This document shows, piece by piece, positions 17,724 through 27,418 of a stretch of 64,000 bases of DNA (positions are counted from its first letter, which is position 1; the number at the start of each line of letters is the position of its first letter). Source of the stretch: CAZAMB01 sp964486335 (lineage in GTDB: Bacteria > Planctomycetota > Phycisphaerae > UBA1845); contig CAZAMB010000002.1 of assembly GCA_964486335.1 (NCBI GenBank), positions 1 to 64,000 on the forward strand, read 5' to 3'. The notes under the pieces are model-generated. The model saw only the letters and a program-made list of their open reading frames with translations, was not told the origin of the DNA and did not search any database. Made by a program: the position numbers and the translations under genes.

Positions 17724-18299
17724 ATGGCTACGAATATGGTTGATCAACCCTCCAGATCATTGCAGGACCTTGTCCGCCATGTCGGTCGATTTTCCGAGGA
17801 CGCGTTTCTTTTCGTCCGCGACGCATTGACCTACACGGCCGATCGCGTGCATGGACCGGAGACCGATGCGCATCGGCTCATTCAGCAATACATGGCCGCC
17901 AACGACTGGGAACCCTCCGATCTGATTGCGCGCTACCACGCCGGCGAACTTCCCCAGCCGGTCGTTGAGGCGATGGATTCACTGGGCGGGAGTGAAAAGC
18001 TGAACCGTCATGTCAGCGGGCGCGACCTTTGCTGGGGGCTTCGCGACTTTGCCCTCGAACGATGGGGTTTGCTGGCGCGAGTCGTGCTCGAATCATGGCG
18101 CGTCCGCTCGACCGAAGACTTCGGGCGCATTGTGTTCGGGTTTATCGAGTTCGATCTGATGCGCAAACAACCCGAGGACGCCCTTGAGGACTTCAAAGAC
18201 GTTTTCAACTTTCCGGAAGCTTTTGACCAGCTCTACCGGATCGGGCAGACGGACCGCGTAGCCGACGCCGAAAACGGCGATGCCGAATCCGCGGATTGA
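17724..18299 (+). CDS. Minf_1886-family protein
   Basis: Soluble protein of 191 residues, function unknown. The core from residue 15 (LVRHVGRFSEDAFLFVRDALTYT), CWGLRDFALERWGLLARVVLESW and STEDFGRIVFGFIEFDLMRK matches a family annotated as Minf_1886 and common in planctomycetes and other PVC bacteria. It starts 28 bp after the RicT-like gene and is probably co-transcribed with it. The ATG at 17724 is preferred because the family core begins soon after; the longer frame runs inside the previous gene's tail. The C-terminus is acidic. Confidence 0.82.
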   Translation: MATNMVDQPSRSLQDLVRHVGRFSEDAFLFVRDALTYTADRVHGPETDAHRLIQQYMAANDWEPSDLIARYHAGELPQPVVEAMDSLGGSEKLNRHVSGRDLCWGLRDFALERWGLLARVVLESWRVRSTEDFGRIVFGFIEFDLMRKQPEDALEDFKDVFNFPEAFDQLYRIGQTDRVADAENGDAESAD

Positions 18300-18359
18300 C
18301 TCGACGGCTCGCGTTTTGTTTCGCCCCGACTTTGCCCGCTTCTCGATTCAATAATGAAC

Positions 18360-18797
18360 CTATTGGTACTTTTCGTGGCAGGCCTTGCACGTCGACTCCA
18401 GCCGGCCAAAGAGCGCCTTGACTTTGTCTTCGTTCAGGTCGCCCTCCGATTTGGCGACGCCGGCGAGTTCCATGGCGGTGTCGCGCACTTGCCCCGCCCA
18501 TTGGACGTAATCGGACTTGTCGCTGTTGTGCGTGTTCACGTTGCCGAGTTCGGCGAGCATCTCCGCGCTGAACGCGATTTCACCCGCTCGCTTCGGCGCC
18601 TGCGGATTGCCGACCGCCGCGCCAAGCTTCTTGAAAAACAACCCCTGTCCTTCCATCAGCGTATGCACCGACGCCACCGGCTTGAATGAACCCGCCGCAA
18701 CCTTCTTGGGTTCGTCGCCACCAGCGCGGGCCACCCAAACCAGACCCAAAACGCTAACGCCCAACAACAAAACCGTCTTCGGCACTCTTCGAAACAT
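18360..18797 (-). CDS. Cytochrome c'-like monohaem protein
   Basis: Exported c-type cytochrome of 145 residues. ATG 18797 has GGGAG 7 nt upstream. Residues 1-25 form a signal peptide (TVLLLGVSVLGLVWVARA). A single haem site CKACH lies at the extreme C-terminus (STCKACHEKYQ), with a mostly helical body before it, the arrangement of cytochrome c'/c556 four-helix proteins. Periplasmic electron transfer or gas binding is typical of the family; the partner is unknown. Convergent with the Minf_1886-type gene. Confidence 0.85.
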   Translation of the reverse strand: MFRRVPKTVLLLGVSVLGLVWVARAGGDEPKKVAAGSFKPVASVHTLMEGQGLFFKKLGAAVGNPQAPKRAGEIAFSAEMLAELGNVNTHNSDKSDYVQWAGQVRDTAMELAGVAKSEGDLNEDKVKALFGRLESTCKACHEKYQ

Positions 18798-18922
18798 CTC
18801 GTTCTCCCATTCTTGTACAGACACTCACCACTCCGAAGTAGAGCTTTCGGCACCGAGTTTCGTTGTGGATCCCGCTGTCGTCAATCGACCTACCCTGATA
18901 GTGACACCACAATTGCGCCAGC

Positions 18923-19489
18923 TTACTCCATCGTCAGATGATAATCCTTGATTCCTCGTTCATCGCAATAGTTCGAGACCATTTCAACATACGATTTGGA
19001 AATATGCGAATGACTCTCCAGCGACAGTCGAGATTGAACCCCACGGATGGCATCATCGTCGGGACCTTCGATTTCCACGAAGAATCCGAGTCTCGCAGGC
19101 GCATCAAGTTCGACGACGCATTCTCCGAGCCGCCACCGTTCGCGCTTTTTTTCGTAGATCAGCCGCGTCACGAATCCAAGCCGTTTCAGCAATGAATCGG
19201 CAGCTTCAGCGTCGTCGATTTTGACCTCGACTTCTTCCCTCGTCTTAAAGGCACCCGGCCGGGCGGGTCCCTTAAATGTCATCTTCGCACCGCCCCCTGT
19301 TCCGGCGAGAATGGCAGTCGAGCGCACGCGCAAGCCACAGCGCGCGCTGCGCAGCGAACCGTCGGGGCGATCATAGATTCGGTTGGTTTCCAGCATCGTC
19401 GCGACAAACTCGGCCCCCTCCGCGCGCAACCGCTCTCGCACGGGATCATGCGACTCGACTCGAACCTTCAATTCGATTTCCACCGACAT
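18923..19489 (-). CDS. CYTH-domain protein (class IV adenylate cyclase/thiamine triphosphatase-like)
   Basis: Soluble triphosphate tunnel enzyme of 188 residues. It starts with the signature EIELKVRV and has further tunnel residues in RIYDRPDGSLRSARCGLRVR, GGAKMTFKGPA, KTREEVEVKI, YEKKRERW and FFVEIEG. Substrates of this fold include ATP, thiamine triphosphate and tripolyphosphate; sequence alone does not decide. The ATG at 19489 begins directly at the CYTH motif; the longer frame adds a non-family N-terminus. It lies 41 bp downstream of leuS and is probably co-transcribed. Confidence 0.85.
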   Translation of the reverse strand: MSVEIELKVRVESHDPVRERLRAEGAEFVATMLETNRIYDRPDGSLRSARCGLRVRSTAILAGTGGGAKMTFKGPARPGAFKTREEVEVKIDDAEAADSLLKRLGFVTRLIYEKKRERWRLGECVVELDAPARLGFFVEIEGPDDDAIRGVQSRLSLESHSHISKSYVEMVSNYCDERGIKDYHLTME

Positions 19490-19529
19490 TTGGACACCGC
19501 GTCCATCGTCGAACCGAGCCGCCGTCTCG

Positions 19530-22500
19530 TCATACGATAACGTTGACCAATCGGCCCTTGACCACAATCACTTTTCGGATGGGCTTTTCCCCGATGATGG
19601 ACCTTATTTTCTCGTCGCCCAGCGCGGCGGCTTCCATCGTCTTCTCGTCCGCATCGGGCGCAATCATCACGCGCGACTTGACCTTTCCACAGACTTGCAC
19701 GGGGACTTCGACAACCTCATCGCGTGCCCATCGTTCGTCATGCTCCGGCCAACGTGCATGCGCCAGCGATTCTGCGTGTCCCAGTCGCGCCCACAACTCC
19801 TCGGCCAGATGCGGAACGAACGGCGCGAGCAACAGGACAAACGGCTCCAGCAGCGCTCGCGATCGCTTCGCCATCGGCGTCATCGCATTCACAAAATCAA
19901 AAATGGCCGCGATGGCCGTGTTGAGCTTTAGTTGCTCCAATTCGGACATCACGCGTTTGATCGTTTTGTGCAGGATTCGCTGCGTTGCCTCATCCGGAGC
20001 GTCGTCGGACAACGCCGTGCTCAGCGCCCCGGTCGATTCATCGACGAACAGGCGCCAGATGCGCTGGCACAGTTTGAACAAACCCGGCACATCGCGCGTG
20101 TTCCACGGTTTCGAGGCATCCAGCGGCCCCATGTACATTTCGTAGAGTCGAAACGTATCCGCCCCGTACTGCCCGATGATCTCATCCGGGTTCACCACGT
20201 TTTTGAGGGACTTGCTCATTTTGGCAACGATGCGCTCGACGGGTTCGCCCGTCGCTTTGAGCGAATATCGATCTTCGCCCCGCTCCTCGACCGCGTCGGG
20301 CCCCACGGTCACGCCGCGCTGATCGCGGAAAGCGAATCCCTGGATCATCCCCTGATTGAACAATTTGCCGAACGGTTCGCGCGTGGAAACGCAGCCCAGG
20401 TCAAACAACACTTTGTGCCAGAACCTGGCATAGAGAAGGTGCAGCACCGCATGCTCGGCCCCGCCGACGTACAAATCCACCGGCATCCAATACTTCTCTG
20501 CCTGTGAATCGCAAAACGCCGCGCCATTCCGCGGATCAATGAATCGCAGATAGTACCAGCAGCTTCCCGCCCACTGCGGCATGGTATTGACGTCGCGACG
20601 AAAGGTTTCACCGCCTCGTGAAACATTGATCCATTCTTTCGCTCGTGCCAGCGGTGGCGCGGGAAGCGATTCCGCATCGTCCGGCGACGGCGTCGGTCGA
20701 AAATCCTCCATCTCCGGAAGTTCGACGGGCAAGTCCGAGTCGTCGACGACGATCGTCTCGCCATCCTCACCGTGCAGCACGGGAAACGGCTCGCCCCAAT
20801 ACCGCTGTCGACTGAACAACCAATCGCGAAGCTTGTAATTCACCGTCGCGCGGCCTACGCCCGTTTGCTCCAGCCAGCGCGTGATCCTGGTTTTCGCCTC
20901 AGCGGTTGACAGGCCGTTCAAGTCACACGTTCCGCCCGGCACCGTTGCGGATTCGCCCTCACCCGGCGAATTCACGGCGTTTCCCGGATCGACAAAGGCC
21001 GCTCCCCATGCTTTGGGATAACGAACGTAATGCTCGATCAGTTTCCCGGCACCGACCTTTTCTCGAAGAACCGCGATCGTTCGCGCGCTCAGTCCGCAAG
21101 CCTTCGCTTGCGACGCTTCGATTTCTACTCGCAACTCCGGGTGATCGCGGAGAGCGATCTTGAATCCTTCCGCGGCGGCGGACTCGATTCCCGTGGCCAT
21201 GCCGGCGATCCGATCCTCGATCCATTCGGCCGTCGGCTTCACCACCGCGACGATCGGCAGATCAAATGCACGCGCGAATTCGAAGTCGCGCGTGTCGCTG
21301 CCCGGCACGGCCATGATCGCCCCGGTCCCGTAACCCATGAGCACGTAATCGGCGATCCAGATCGGGATGCGCTCGCCGTTCACCGGATTGATCGCATGCG
21401 CACCTGTAAAGACGCCGGTCTTTTCCTTGCTGTCCGCGGTGCGCGAAAGGTCACTCTTTCGCCTTGCGGCCTCGACGTATTGATCCACCGCCGCCCGACG
21501 CTCCGCGGTCGTGATCGACTCCACGAGCGGATGCTCCGGCGCAAGCACCATGTAAGTCGCGCCAAACAACGTGTCGGGCCGAGTAGTGAATACCCGAATC
21601 GAGTCCACCCAATCGAGTGAACTCCGCCCCGACATCGCGTTGGAAGTTTGATTCGGACCGTGGCACCACTCACCGCTCTTGATCGTCCATCGATCTGCCA
21701 GCGGAAACACGACCTCCGCGCCGGTGCTGCGACCGACCCAGTTGCGCTGCATGAGCTTGATCGGCTCCGGCCAGTCAAGGTCATCGAGATCGGTCAGCAG
21801 TCGCTCGGCGTATTTCGTGATGCGCAGCATCCATTGCCTGAGCGGCCGCCGAAAAACCGGATGCCCGCCGCGTTCGCTCCGACCGTCGTTGTCCACCTCC
21901 TCGTTGGCGAGCACGGTTCCCAATGCAGGGCACCAGTTCACCGGGATCTCGTCCAGATAGGCCAATCGTTGCCCATCGATGACTTGGCGCTGTTCAGAAC
22001 AAGAGAGATCTTGCCAATCTCTTCGGCCGGCGTCTTTCGATCGCGCGATCGCACCGTTGACCTCGACCCCCCACCGTCCCGACTCCAATTCCGCGACCAG
22101 TTCGCAGATCGGTCTCGCCCGACCCGTTACCGTCGTTCCGTCCAGTGCCGTCCACTGGCACTCAGCATCGTACCAACTCTCAAACATCCGCGCGAACATC
22201 CACTGGGTCCATTGGTAGTAGGACGAATCGCACGTCGCGACCTCGCGGCTCCAGTCGTAGGAGAAGCCGAACATCCGTAGCTGTCGCCGATACCCTTCGA
22301 TGTTCTTCCTGGTCGTGACGGCCGGGTGAACATTGGTCTCGATGGCGTATTGCTCCGCCGGCAGCCCGAACGCGTCGAACCCCATCGGATGAAGGACGTT
22401 GAATCCGCGCATTCGCTTGTAGCGCGCGATGATATCGGTGGCACAGTAACCCAGAGGATGGCCGACGTGCAGCCCGGCCCCGCTGGGGTACGGAAACATG

Positions 22501-22679
22501 TCCAATACGTAAAACTTCGGTCGAGACGAATCAAACCCCGCGTCGCCGGGATTGAGCGTTCGGAAGGTCTGCTGTTCTTCCCAATACCGCTGCCACTTCG
22601 TCTCAACCGCGGCGAAGTCGTACCGGCCGGGCTTAAGCTCGGTGTCGGGATTGCGGCCGGGTTTCCCTTCGTTCGTCAT
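19530..22679 (-). CDS. leuS: Leucyl-tRNA synthetase with large insertions
   Basis: Class I synthetase charging tRNA-Leu. The HIGH-like motif is HVGHPLG in PYPSGAGLHVGHPLGYCATD; KMSKS is present as VAKMSKSLKNVVNPDEI; the editing domain shows FTTRPDTLFGATYMVLAPEHP; the zinc/leucine-specific and anticodon parts follow. At 1049 residues it is about 190 longer than E. coli LeuRS. One insertion is near residues 183-240 (before PVNWCPALGTVLANEEV, typical for planctomycetes); another helical, charged stretch is near 485-560 (before AVNYKLRDW-like VNYKLRDWLFSRQRYWGEP). No ribosome site is obvious at the ATG. Confidence 0.95.
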   Translation of the reverse strand: MTNEGKPGRNPDTELKPGRYDFAAVETKWQRYWEEQQTFRTLNPGDAGFDSSRPKFYVLDMFPYPSGAGLHVGHPLGYCATDIIARYKRMRGFNVLHPMGFDAFGLPAEQYAIETNVHPAVTTRKNIEGYRRQLRMFGFSYDWSREVATCDSSYYQWTQWMFARMFESWYDAECQWTALDGTTVTGRARPICELVAELESGRWGVEVNGAIARSKDAGRRDWQDLSCSEQRQVIDGQRLAYLDEIPVNWCPALGTVLANEEVDNDGRSERGGHPVFRRPLRQWMLRITKYAERLLTDLDDLDWPEPIKLMQRNWVGRSTGAEVVFPLADRWTIKSGEWCHGPNQTSNAMSGRSSLDWVDSIRVFTTRPDTLFGATYMVLAPEHPLVESITTAERRAAVDQYVEAARRKSDLSRTADSKEKTGVFTGAHAINPVNGERIPIWIADYVLMGYGTGAIMAVPGSDTRDFEFARAFDLPIVAVVKPTAEWIEDRIAGMATGIESAAAEGFKIALRDHPELRVEIEASQAKACGLSARTIAVLREKVGAGKLIEHYVRYPKAWGAAFVDPGNAVNSPGEGESATVPGGTCDLNGLSTAEAKTRITRWLEQTGVGRATVNYKLRDWLFSRQRYWGEPFPVLHGEDGETIVVDDSDLPVELPEMEDFRPTPSPDDAESLPAPPLARAKEWINVSRGGETFRRDVNTMPQWAGSCWYYLRFIDPRNGAAFCDSQAEKYWMPVDLYVGGAEHAVLHLLYARFWHKVLFDLGCVSTREPFGKLFNQGMIQGFAFRDQRGVTVGPDAVEERGEDRYSLKATGEPVERIVAKMSKSLKNVVNPDEIIGQYGADTFRLYEMYMGPLDASKPWNTRDVPGLFKLCQRIWRLFVDESTGALSTALSDDAPDEATQRILHKTIKRVMSELEQLKLNTAIAAIFDFVNAMTPMAKRSRALLEPFVLLLAPFVPHLAEELWARLGHAESLAHARWPEHDERWARDEVVEVPVQVCGKVKSRVMIAPDADEKTMEAAALGDEKIRSIIGEKPIRKVIVVKGRLVNVIV

Positions 22680-22852
22680 TGAGGTCGTACTATATCAAAA
22701 CGGACCGGGCAGGCGACGGTTCGACGAGATTCAATCAGCGTCGGCGCAGACATCGCACCAGCCGACGACCAATCCTGCAATGCACGCGCGCTGAGGTACC
22801 CGCTCTCGGCAGACGTCAAAGGTAGAACGCTGCCCTGAATGAGAGCGCCGGC

Positions 22853-23473
22853 TCAATCTTTCAGCGCGGGAATCTTTCCCGCCTTTTGCAGCATGTCGAC
22901 GAGCAGCACGGCGGCTTCCTGCGGCGTGCATTTGGAGTTGTCGATCAACAATTCCGGCTTAAGAGGCGGTTCATACGGATCATCGATGCCGGTGAACCCC
23001 TTGAGTTCGCCGGCGCGAGCCTTCTTGTAAAGCCCCTTCGGGTCGCGCTGCTCGCAAACGTCGATCGGCGTGTCGCAGAACACCTCGAAGAAGTTGCCCT
23101 CACCCAGCGTCGCCCGTGCCGCGTCGCGGTCGGCCCGGTACGGACTGATGAACGAGGTCATCGTCACGATTCCCGCATCGACGAACAACTTGCCGACTTC
23201 GCCGATGCGACGGATGTTTTCCGCGCGATCCGCCGCCGAAAACCCTAGGTTTTTGTTCAGCCCGTGACGAATGTTGTCTCCGTCGAGCACATAGGCCAGA
23301 TGCCCGCGCTGCACGAGCGCGTGCTCCAGCGTGTACGCAATCGTGCTCTTGCCCGACGCGCTCAGCCCGGTGAACCAGATCAGAACGCCTTTCTGGTTGA
23401 GCATCTTTTCCCGTTCGGCCCGGCTCACGTGTCCTTCGTGCCAGGTGATGTTCGTCGCTTTGATGGTCGTCAC
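22853..23473 (-). CDS. cysC: Adenylylsulfate kinase
   Basis: Phosphorylates APS to PAPS in sulfate activation; cytoplasmic. 206 residues from a GTG at 23473, which has GGAG 8 nt upstream; the frame to 23542 adds a non-family stretch. Motifs: P-loop WFTGLSASGKSTIA, LDGDNIRHGLNKNLGFS, FISPYRADRDAAR and the lid segment KGLYKKARAGELKGFTGIDDPYE. The N-terminal ATNITWHEG is typical of CysC. It stands alone, without sulfate adenylyltransferase genes nearby, divergent from the phosphatase gene. Confidence 0.95.
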   Translation of the reverse strand: MTTIKATNITWHEGHVSRAEREKMLNQKGVLIWFTGLSASGKSTIAYTLEHALVQRGHLAYVLDGDNIRHGLNKNLGFSAADRAENIRRIGEVGKLFVDAGIVTMTSFISPYRADRDAARATLGEGNFFEVFCDTPIDVCEQRDPKGLYKKARAGELKGFTGIDDPYEPPLKPELLIDNSKCTPQEAAVLLVDMLQKAGKIPALKD

Positions 23474-23701
23474 GCGGAAACTCCAACTCTGTTCTTCGCC
23501 GGCGTCGCCCCGGCAGGCTCCCCCAATCTCAGGCGGAATCAAACGAAGCGGGCAGTATAGGGATTCGCCCGATTCGCCTCAAGCGATAAGGCATCGCGCT
23601 TTCGGAAAGACATCGCTAATTCACGATTCCAGCGTGCGGTTTCCCCTGTTTCCGCGTATGATCCGATAATCCAACGGACGAAACGGAAAGCGAGTCATCC
23701 A

Positions 23702-25507
23702 GTGAACGATTCCACCCCAACGAGATTATTGGCGGTCCTCGTCGTGATCCAGGCGGCTCTGGCCGCTACGTCTTTCGCACAAGCGCTTCCCAACGGCGTC
23801 GCCGCCGGTGATGTCGATCAGACATCGGCCGTGCTGTGGACGCGGAGCACGGTGCTCGGCCCGGTGATCTTCGACTACTCCGTTCAACCGGACCTGGCGT
23901 TGACGGCGCGCGTCGAATCCGTCGTGCTCGATCCGATGGTTCCCGTGAAAGTCGAAGTGACGGGCCTTCGTCCAGGCACGCAATACTACTATCGCGTAAC
24001 CAACTCGGCCGCCGAAGTGGCGGATGGGACATTTCGAACCGCCCACGTCGATGGACTTCACGGCCTCCGCTTCGGCGTGACGGGTGACTGGCGCGCCGAG
24101 CTGCGCCCCTATCCCGCCATTTCAAACGTCGCCCAGCGTGATCTCGACTTTCTCATCGCTCTCGGCGACACGATCTATGCCGATTTCCCTTCAGATGAAC
24201 TACCGCTCGATCAGGCGCGAACACTGGCAGAGTTCCGCATCAAGCACAATGAAGGTTACTCATCTCGCTTTGGCGTCAACTCATGGAGCGAAGTCCGCGC
24301 GAGCACGGCCTGGTTTGCGACGATCGACGACCACGAAGTAACCAACGACTTCGCGGGCGGAGCGCCAGCCGGTTCCGATCCCCGCTTCGATTCAACCGGC
24401 GATTTTCTGAACGAATCGCAGCTGTTCAACAACGGACTCCAGGCCTTTCAGGAGTTCAACCCCATACGCGACGAAGTGTACGGCGAAACCGGCGATCCTC
24501 GGACTGCTGAAAAACGCAAGCTCTACCGCTTTCGCACCTTTGGCGCCGATGCGGCGTTCTTCATGCTCGACGCTCGTTCCTTCCGCGACGCAGGATTGGA
24601 GGAACTGCTGACCCCACCCGGTCCACGAGAGTTTCGCGAGTACGTTCGCTCCTCCTTCGACCCGTCGCGCACCATGCTCGGCCAGGTTCAACTCGACGAC
24701 CTCTTCGCCGATGTTCTCGAGGCGGAAGCGCTCGGCGTAACCTGGAAGTTCATCCTCGTCCCAGAACCCATTCAGAATCTTGGACCAATTCTTTCGTCCG
24801 ATCGTTTCGAGGGATACGCCTACGAACGCACGCGCATTCTCGCTTTTCTGGAAGACCACGCGGTTGAAAACGTCGTCTTCATCTCCGCCGACATACACGG
24901 CACCGTCGTCAACAACATCACGTATCAGTCGTCCGCGGAAGGTCGCCAGCGCCGAACTCCCTATTTAGAGATCACCACCGGATCAACGGCCTTCGCCGCT
25001 CCGTTCGGGCCGACCACGCTGGAATTCGCCCCGCCGCTGCTGCGCACGATCTACATGGGCCTGAAGGGCGAGGCTCGCGATGCACTTGTTCGTTCCGTCG
25101 CCAACGTCCTGCTTCGACTCTATGGCTACCCCGCCGTCGGACTTCGGGGATCACCAGTCAATGCCCGGCTCCTCGAAGGCAGCTACATGGCCGTACACTC
25201 GTACGGATGGACCGAGTTCGACATCGACGCCGCCACCCAGCGACTCACCATCACAACCTACGGCATCGAGTGGTACGACGAGGCCGAAATGCTGGCCGAC
25301 CCACAGGATATCCTTGCTCGCCAGCCCACGGTCGTCAGTCGATTCACTGTCAATCCGCAAAGGCAAAAGTCGTTGCAGCCCGACCGGGCGACGGCGACGC
25401 GACCGCGATCACCCTGCGGAGCCATGGGCGGCACGGTCGCGTTGATCTGGCCGATCGCCACCGTACTCATGGTCTTTGGCGGATCGACTCGCCCGCGCGG
25501 CAGGTGA
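23702..25507 (+). CDS. PhoD-type alkaline phosphatase/phosphodiesterase with C-terminal sorting tail
   Basis: Exported metallophosphoesterase that releases phosphate from esters. 601 residues from a GTG at 23702. Residues 1-27 are a signal peptide (LLAVLVVIQAALAATSFAQA), 28-115 a PhoD N-terminal fibronectin-like domain (GVAAGDVDQTSAVLWTR), and 118-480 the catalytic domain with LIALGDTIYADF, ATIDDHEVTND and ISADIHGTVVN. The extreme C-terminus is PCGAMG, a hydrophobic span and TRPRGR, the shape of a sorting and anchoring signal. Divergent from cysC; regulation is not visible. Confidence 0.88.
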   Translation: MNDSTPTRLLAVLVVIQAALAATSFAQALPNGVAAGDVDQTSAVLWTRSTVLGPVIFDYSVQPDLALTARVESVVLDPMVPVKVEVTGLRPGTQYYYRVTNSAAEVADGTFRTAHVDGLHGLRFGVTGDWRAELRPYPAISNVAQRDLDFLIALGDTIYADFPSDELPLDQARTLAEFRIKHNEGYSSRFGVNSWSEVRASTAWFATIDDHEVTNDFAGGAPAGSDPRFDSTGDFLNESQLFNNGLQAFQEFNPIRDEVYGETGDPRTAEKRKLYRFRTFGADAAFFMLDARSFRDAGLEELLTPPGPREFREYVRSSFDPSRTMLGQVQLDDLFADVLEAEALGVTWKFILVPEPIQNLGPILSSDRFEGYAYERTRILAFLEDHAVENVVFISADIHGTVVNNITYQSSAEGRQRRTPYLEITTGSTAFAAPFGPTTLEFAPPLLRTIYMGLKGEARDALVRSVANVLLRLYGYPAVGLRGSPVNARLLEGSYMAVHSYGWTEFDIDAATQRLTITTYGIEWYDEAEMLADPQDILARQPTVVSRFTVNPQRQKSLQPDRATATRPRSPCGAMGGTVALIWPIATVLMVFGGSTRPRGR

Positions 25508-25568
25508 TGGTCGATCAAAAGCCTATACAATGGATTGTCGCGCTGCGCAACACACGGAGGTATGCCCA

Positions 25569-26483
25569 ATGAAAAACGCCCGTTCAACCAAGGGCTCGTT
25601 ACGCGGAGTGATGACCGCGCTGGTCACGCCCTTTCAAAACGGTGACGTCGATTTCGCCGCGATGCAAAGGCTGATCGAAGCCCAAATCGCCGCGGGCGTG
25701 GACTGGCTCGTCCCCTGCGGCACGACCGGCGAATCACCTACGTTGAGCGAATCGGAACATCAGGAAGTGCTGAAAACCGTCATTACTCGCGTCGCCGGCC
25801 GCCGTCCGGTCATGGCTGGAACAGGAACGAACAACACGGCCACGACGATTCAGAACACGCGACACGCCGCGCAACTCGGAGCGTCGGCCGCACTGATCGT
25901 CACCCCCTATTACAATCGTCCGACTCAGGAAGGCTTGTTCCGACACTACGCCGCCGTTGCGGAATCAGTTGACTTGCCGATCGTCCTCTACAATGTGCCT
26001 GTCCGCACCGGCGTCCATTTGCACAACGACACGATCGTCCGCCTTCGAGAAAAGTATCCCAACATCGCGGCGATCAAGGACGCGTCGGGAAGTGTCGATC
26101 ACGTCACCGACCTGCTCGCCCGTTGCGACATCACCGTACTCTCCGGAGACGACGTGATGACGCTGCCGATGATGCACCTCGGCGCGGTAGGCGTCGTCAG
26201 CGTCCTGTCCAATCTCGTTCCTTCGGTGATGAAATCCCTCGTCGACGCCGTCTCCGCCGCCGACCAAATTGCCTCGCGGACCCTTCATCGCAAGGTCAAC
26301 GACCTCGCCGTGGCATTGGCTCGATTCGGCCCCAATCCCCTTCCCATCAAGACGGCCATGGCCCTCTGCGGTATGATCCGCGAGGAGTTCCGCCTGCCGC
26401 TTTGTCCGCTCGACGGCGAAGCCCGAAGCGCGATCGAGCGATTGCTTCGGCGGCATGAAATCGGAAAGTGCAAGGGACCATGA
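25569..26483 (+). CDS. dapA: 4-hydroxy-tetrahydrodipicolinate synthase
   Basis: Condenses pyruvate and aspartate semialdehyde for lysine and diaminopimelate, hence peptidoglycan. 304 residues as a TIM barrel: VMTALVTPFQNGDVDF, the pyruvate-binding PCGTTGESPTLSESEH, the proton-relay Tyr141 in LYNVPVRTGV and the Schiff-base Lys170 in AAIKDASGS. ATG 25569 follows GGAGG 8 nt upstream; the longer frame from 25476 is rejected. The stop overlaps the next ATG as ATGA. Confidence 0.95.
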   Translation: MKNARSTKGSLRGVMTALVTPFQNGDVDFAAMQRLIEAQIAAGVDWLVPCGTTGESPTLSESEHQEVLKTVITRVAGRRPVMAGTGTNNTATTIQNTRHAAQLGASAALIVTPYYNRPTQEGLFRHYAAVAESVDLPIVLYNVPVRTGVHLHNDTIVRLREKYPNIAAIKDASGSVDHVTDLLARCDITVLSGDDVMTLPMMHLGAVGVVSVLSNLVPSVMKSLVDAVSAADQIASRTLHRKVNDLAVALARFGPNPLPIKTAMALCGMIREEFRLPLCPLDGEARSAIERLLRRHEIGKCKGP

Positions 26484-27418
26484 CCGACGCCGTGAGCCAC
26501 GCCCACGATCATCACCACCACCTCACCTTGTTCGAGAAGCTCTCGGTATGGGCGGGCTGGTTCGCCGCCGGCGCCATCTTCCACACCCTCGGCTGGATGG
26601 CCATGGCGCCTCATGACCCTCTCGGCGCGGTCAGCTTGCTGGCCCGCTCGAACCCCACCGCCATGTTGCTCCAGGCCGGCGGACTCGCCGTTGTGGCGGC
26701 TGTCGTGGCCGTCGTCCTTTCCGGTCGCAAGATCGCCAATGCCGGCCCCTTCGCAGCCGCTCTCGGTCTGGTCGTCGTGTCGCTGCGTGCCGAAACCGCC
26801 GAGTACCTCTTGCTGTTGTCAGCCCAGTCCGCTCCGACCGCTCTGCGAACGCTGGCCGTCAGCCTGGCCTTCGAATCGCTCGCCTGGTTCCTGGTCATCC
26901 TGGCGACGTTCGGCGCATCGGGATTGGTCATGCGCTGGTGCTTCGGAAGTTCCCCCGATCCGAACGTTGAAGGCGCTCCTTCAAGCGTAAGAAGCGGACT
27001 GCTGCACATGTCCGCCACCGCGGCCATTGCCCTTCTGGCATACACCGTGCTTTCCACCGGAGCCGAAAAACGCGCCATCCAGCACGGGCAGGTCTGTTTC
27101 GTCACCGCCGCTTCGTTTTGGATCGGCTGCTACTTCGCCCATCGATTCGTTCACGTCCGCGGCATTTTCTGGACGCTACTGTCGGTTCCGCTGGCGGCCT
27201 TCGTCGCCTACATGGTCGCCGGTTTCCGCGGTGTCGATCCCGGCCTCCCCTCGGGCATCCCCAGCGCAAGCATTCTGCGCGCCCTGCCGATTCAGTTCGT
27301 CGCTCTAGGCAGCGCCGGACTCATCATGGCCTACGGCTCCATGCTGCGTCATCGCGACGTCGGACATGAGGATGACCACGCGGGACCATCCGCAAGCGTT
27401 GGTCAAGACCCGCGCTGA
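26480..27418 (+). CDS. Membrane protein with His-rich N-terminus, coupled to dapA
   Basis: Unrecognised polytopic membrane protein of 312 residues. The N-terminus carries a His cluster (SHAHDHHHHLT) before about eight hydrophobic segments. No transporter or enzyme motif was recognised. The His cluster could bind metal, but that is inference. It begins inside the dapA stop codon (ATGA), so translation is probably coupled, and it ends in a TGATG overlap with the next small gene. Confidence 0.75.
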   Translation: MTDAVSHAHDHHHHLTLFEKLSVWAGWFAAGAIFHTLGWMAMAPHDPLGAVSLLARSNPTAMLLQAGGLAVVAAVVAVVLSGRKIANAGPFAAALGLVVVSLRAETAEYLLLLSAQSAPTALRTLAVSLAFESLAWFLVILATFGASGLVMRWCFGSSPDPNVEGAPSSVRSGLLHMSATAAIALLAYTVLSTGAEKRAIQHGQVCFVTAASFWIGCYFAHRFVHVRGIFWTLLSVPLAAFVAYMVAGFRGVDPGLPSGIPSASILRALPIQFVALGSAGLIMAYGSMLRHRDVGHEDDHAGPSASVGQDPR

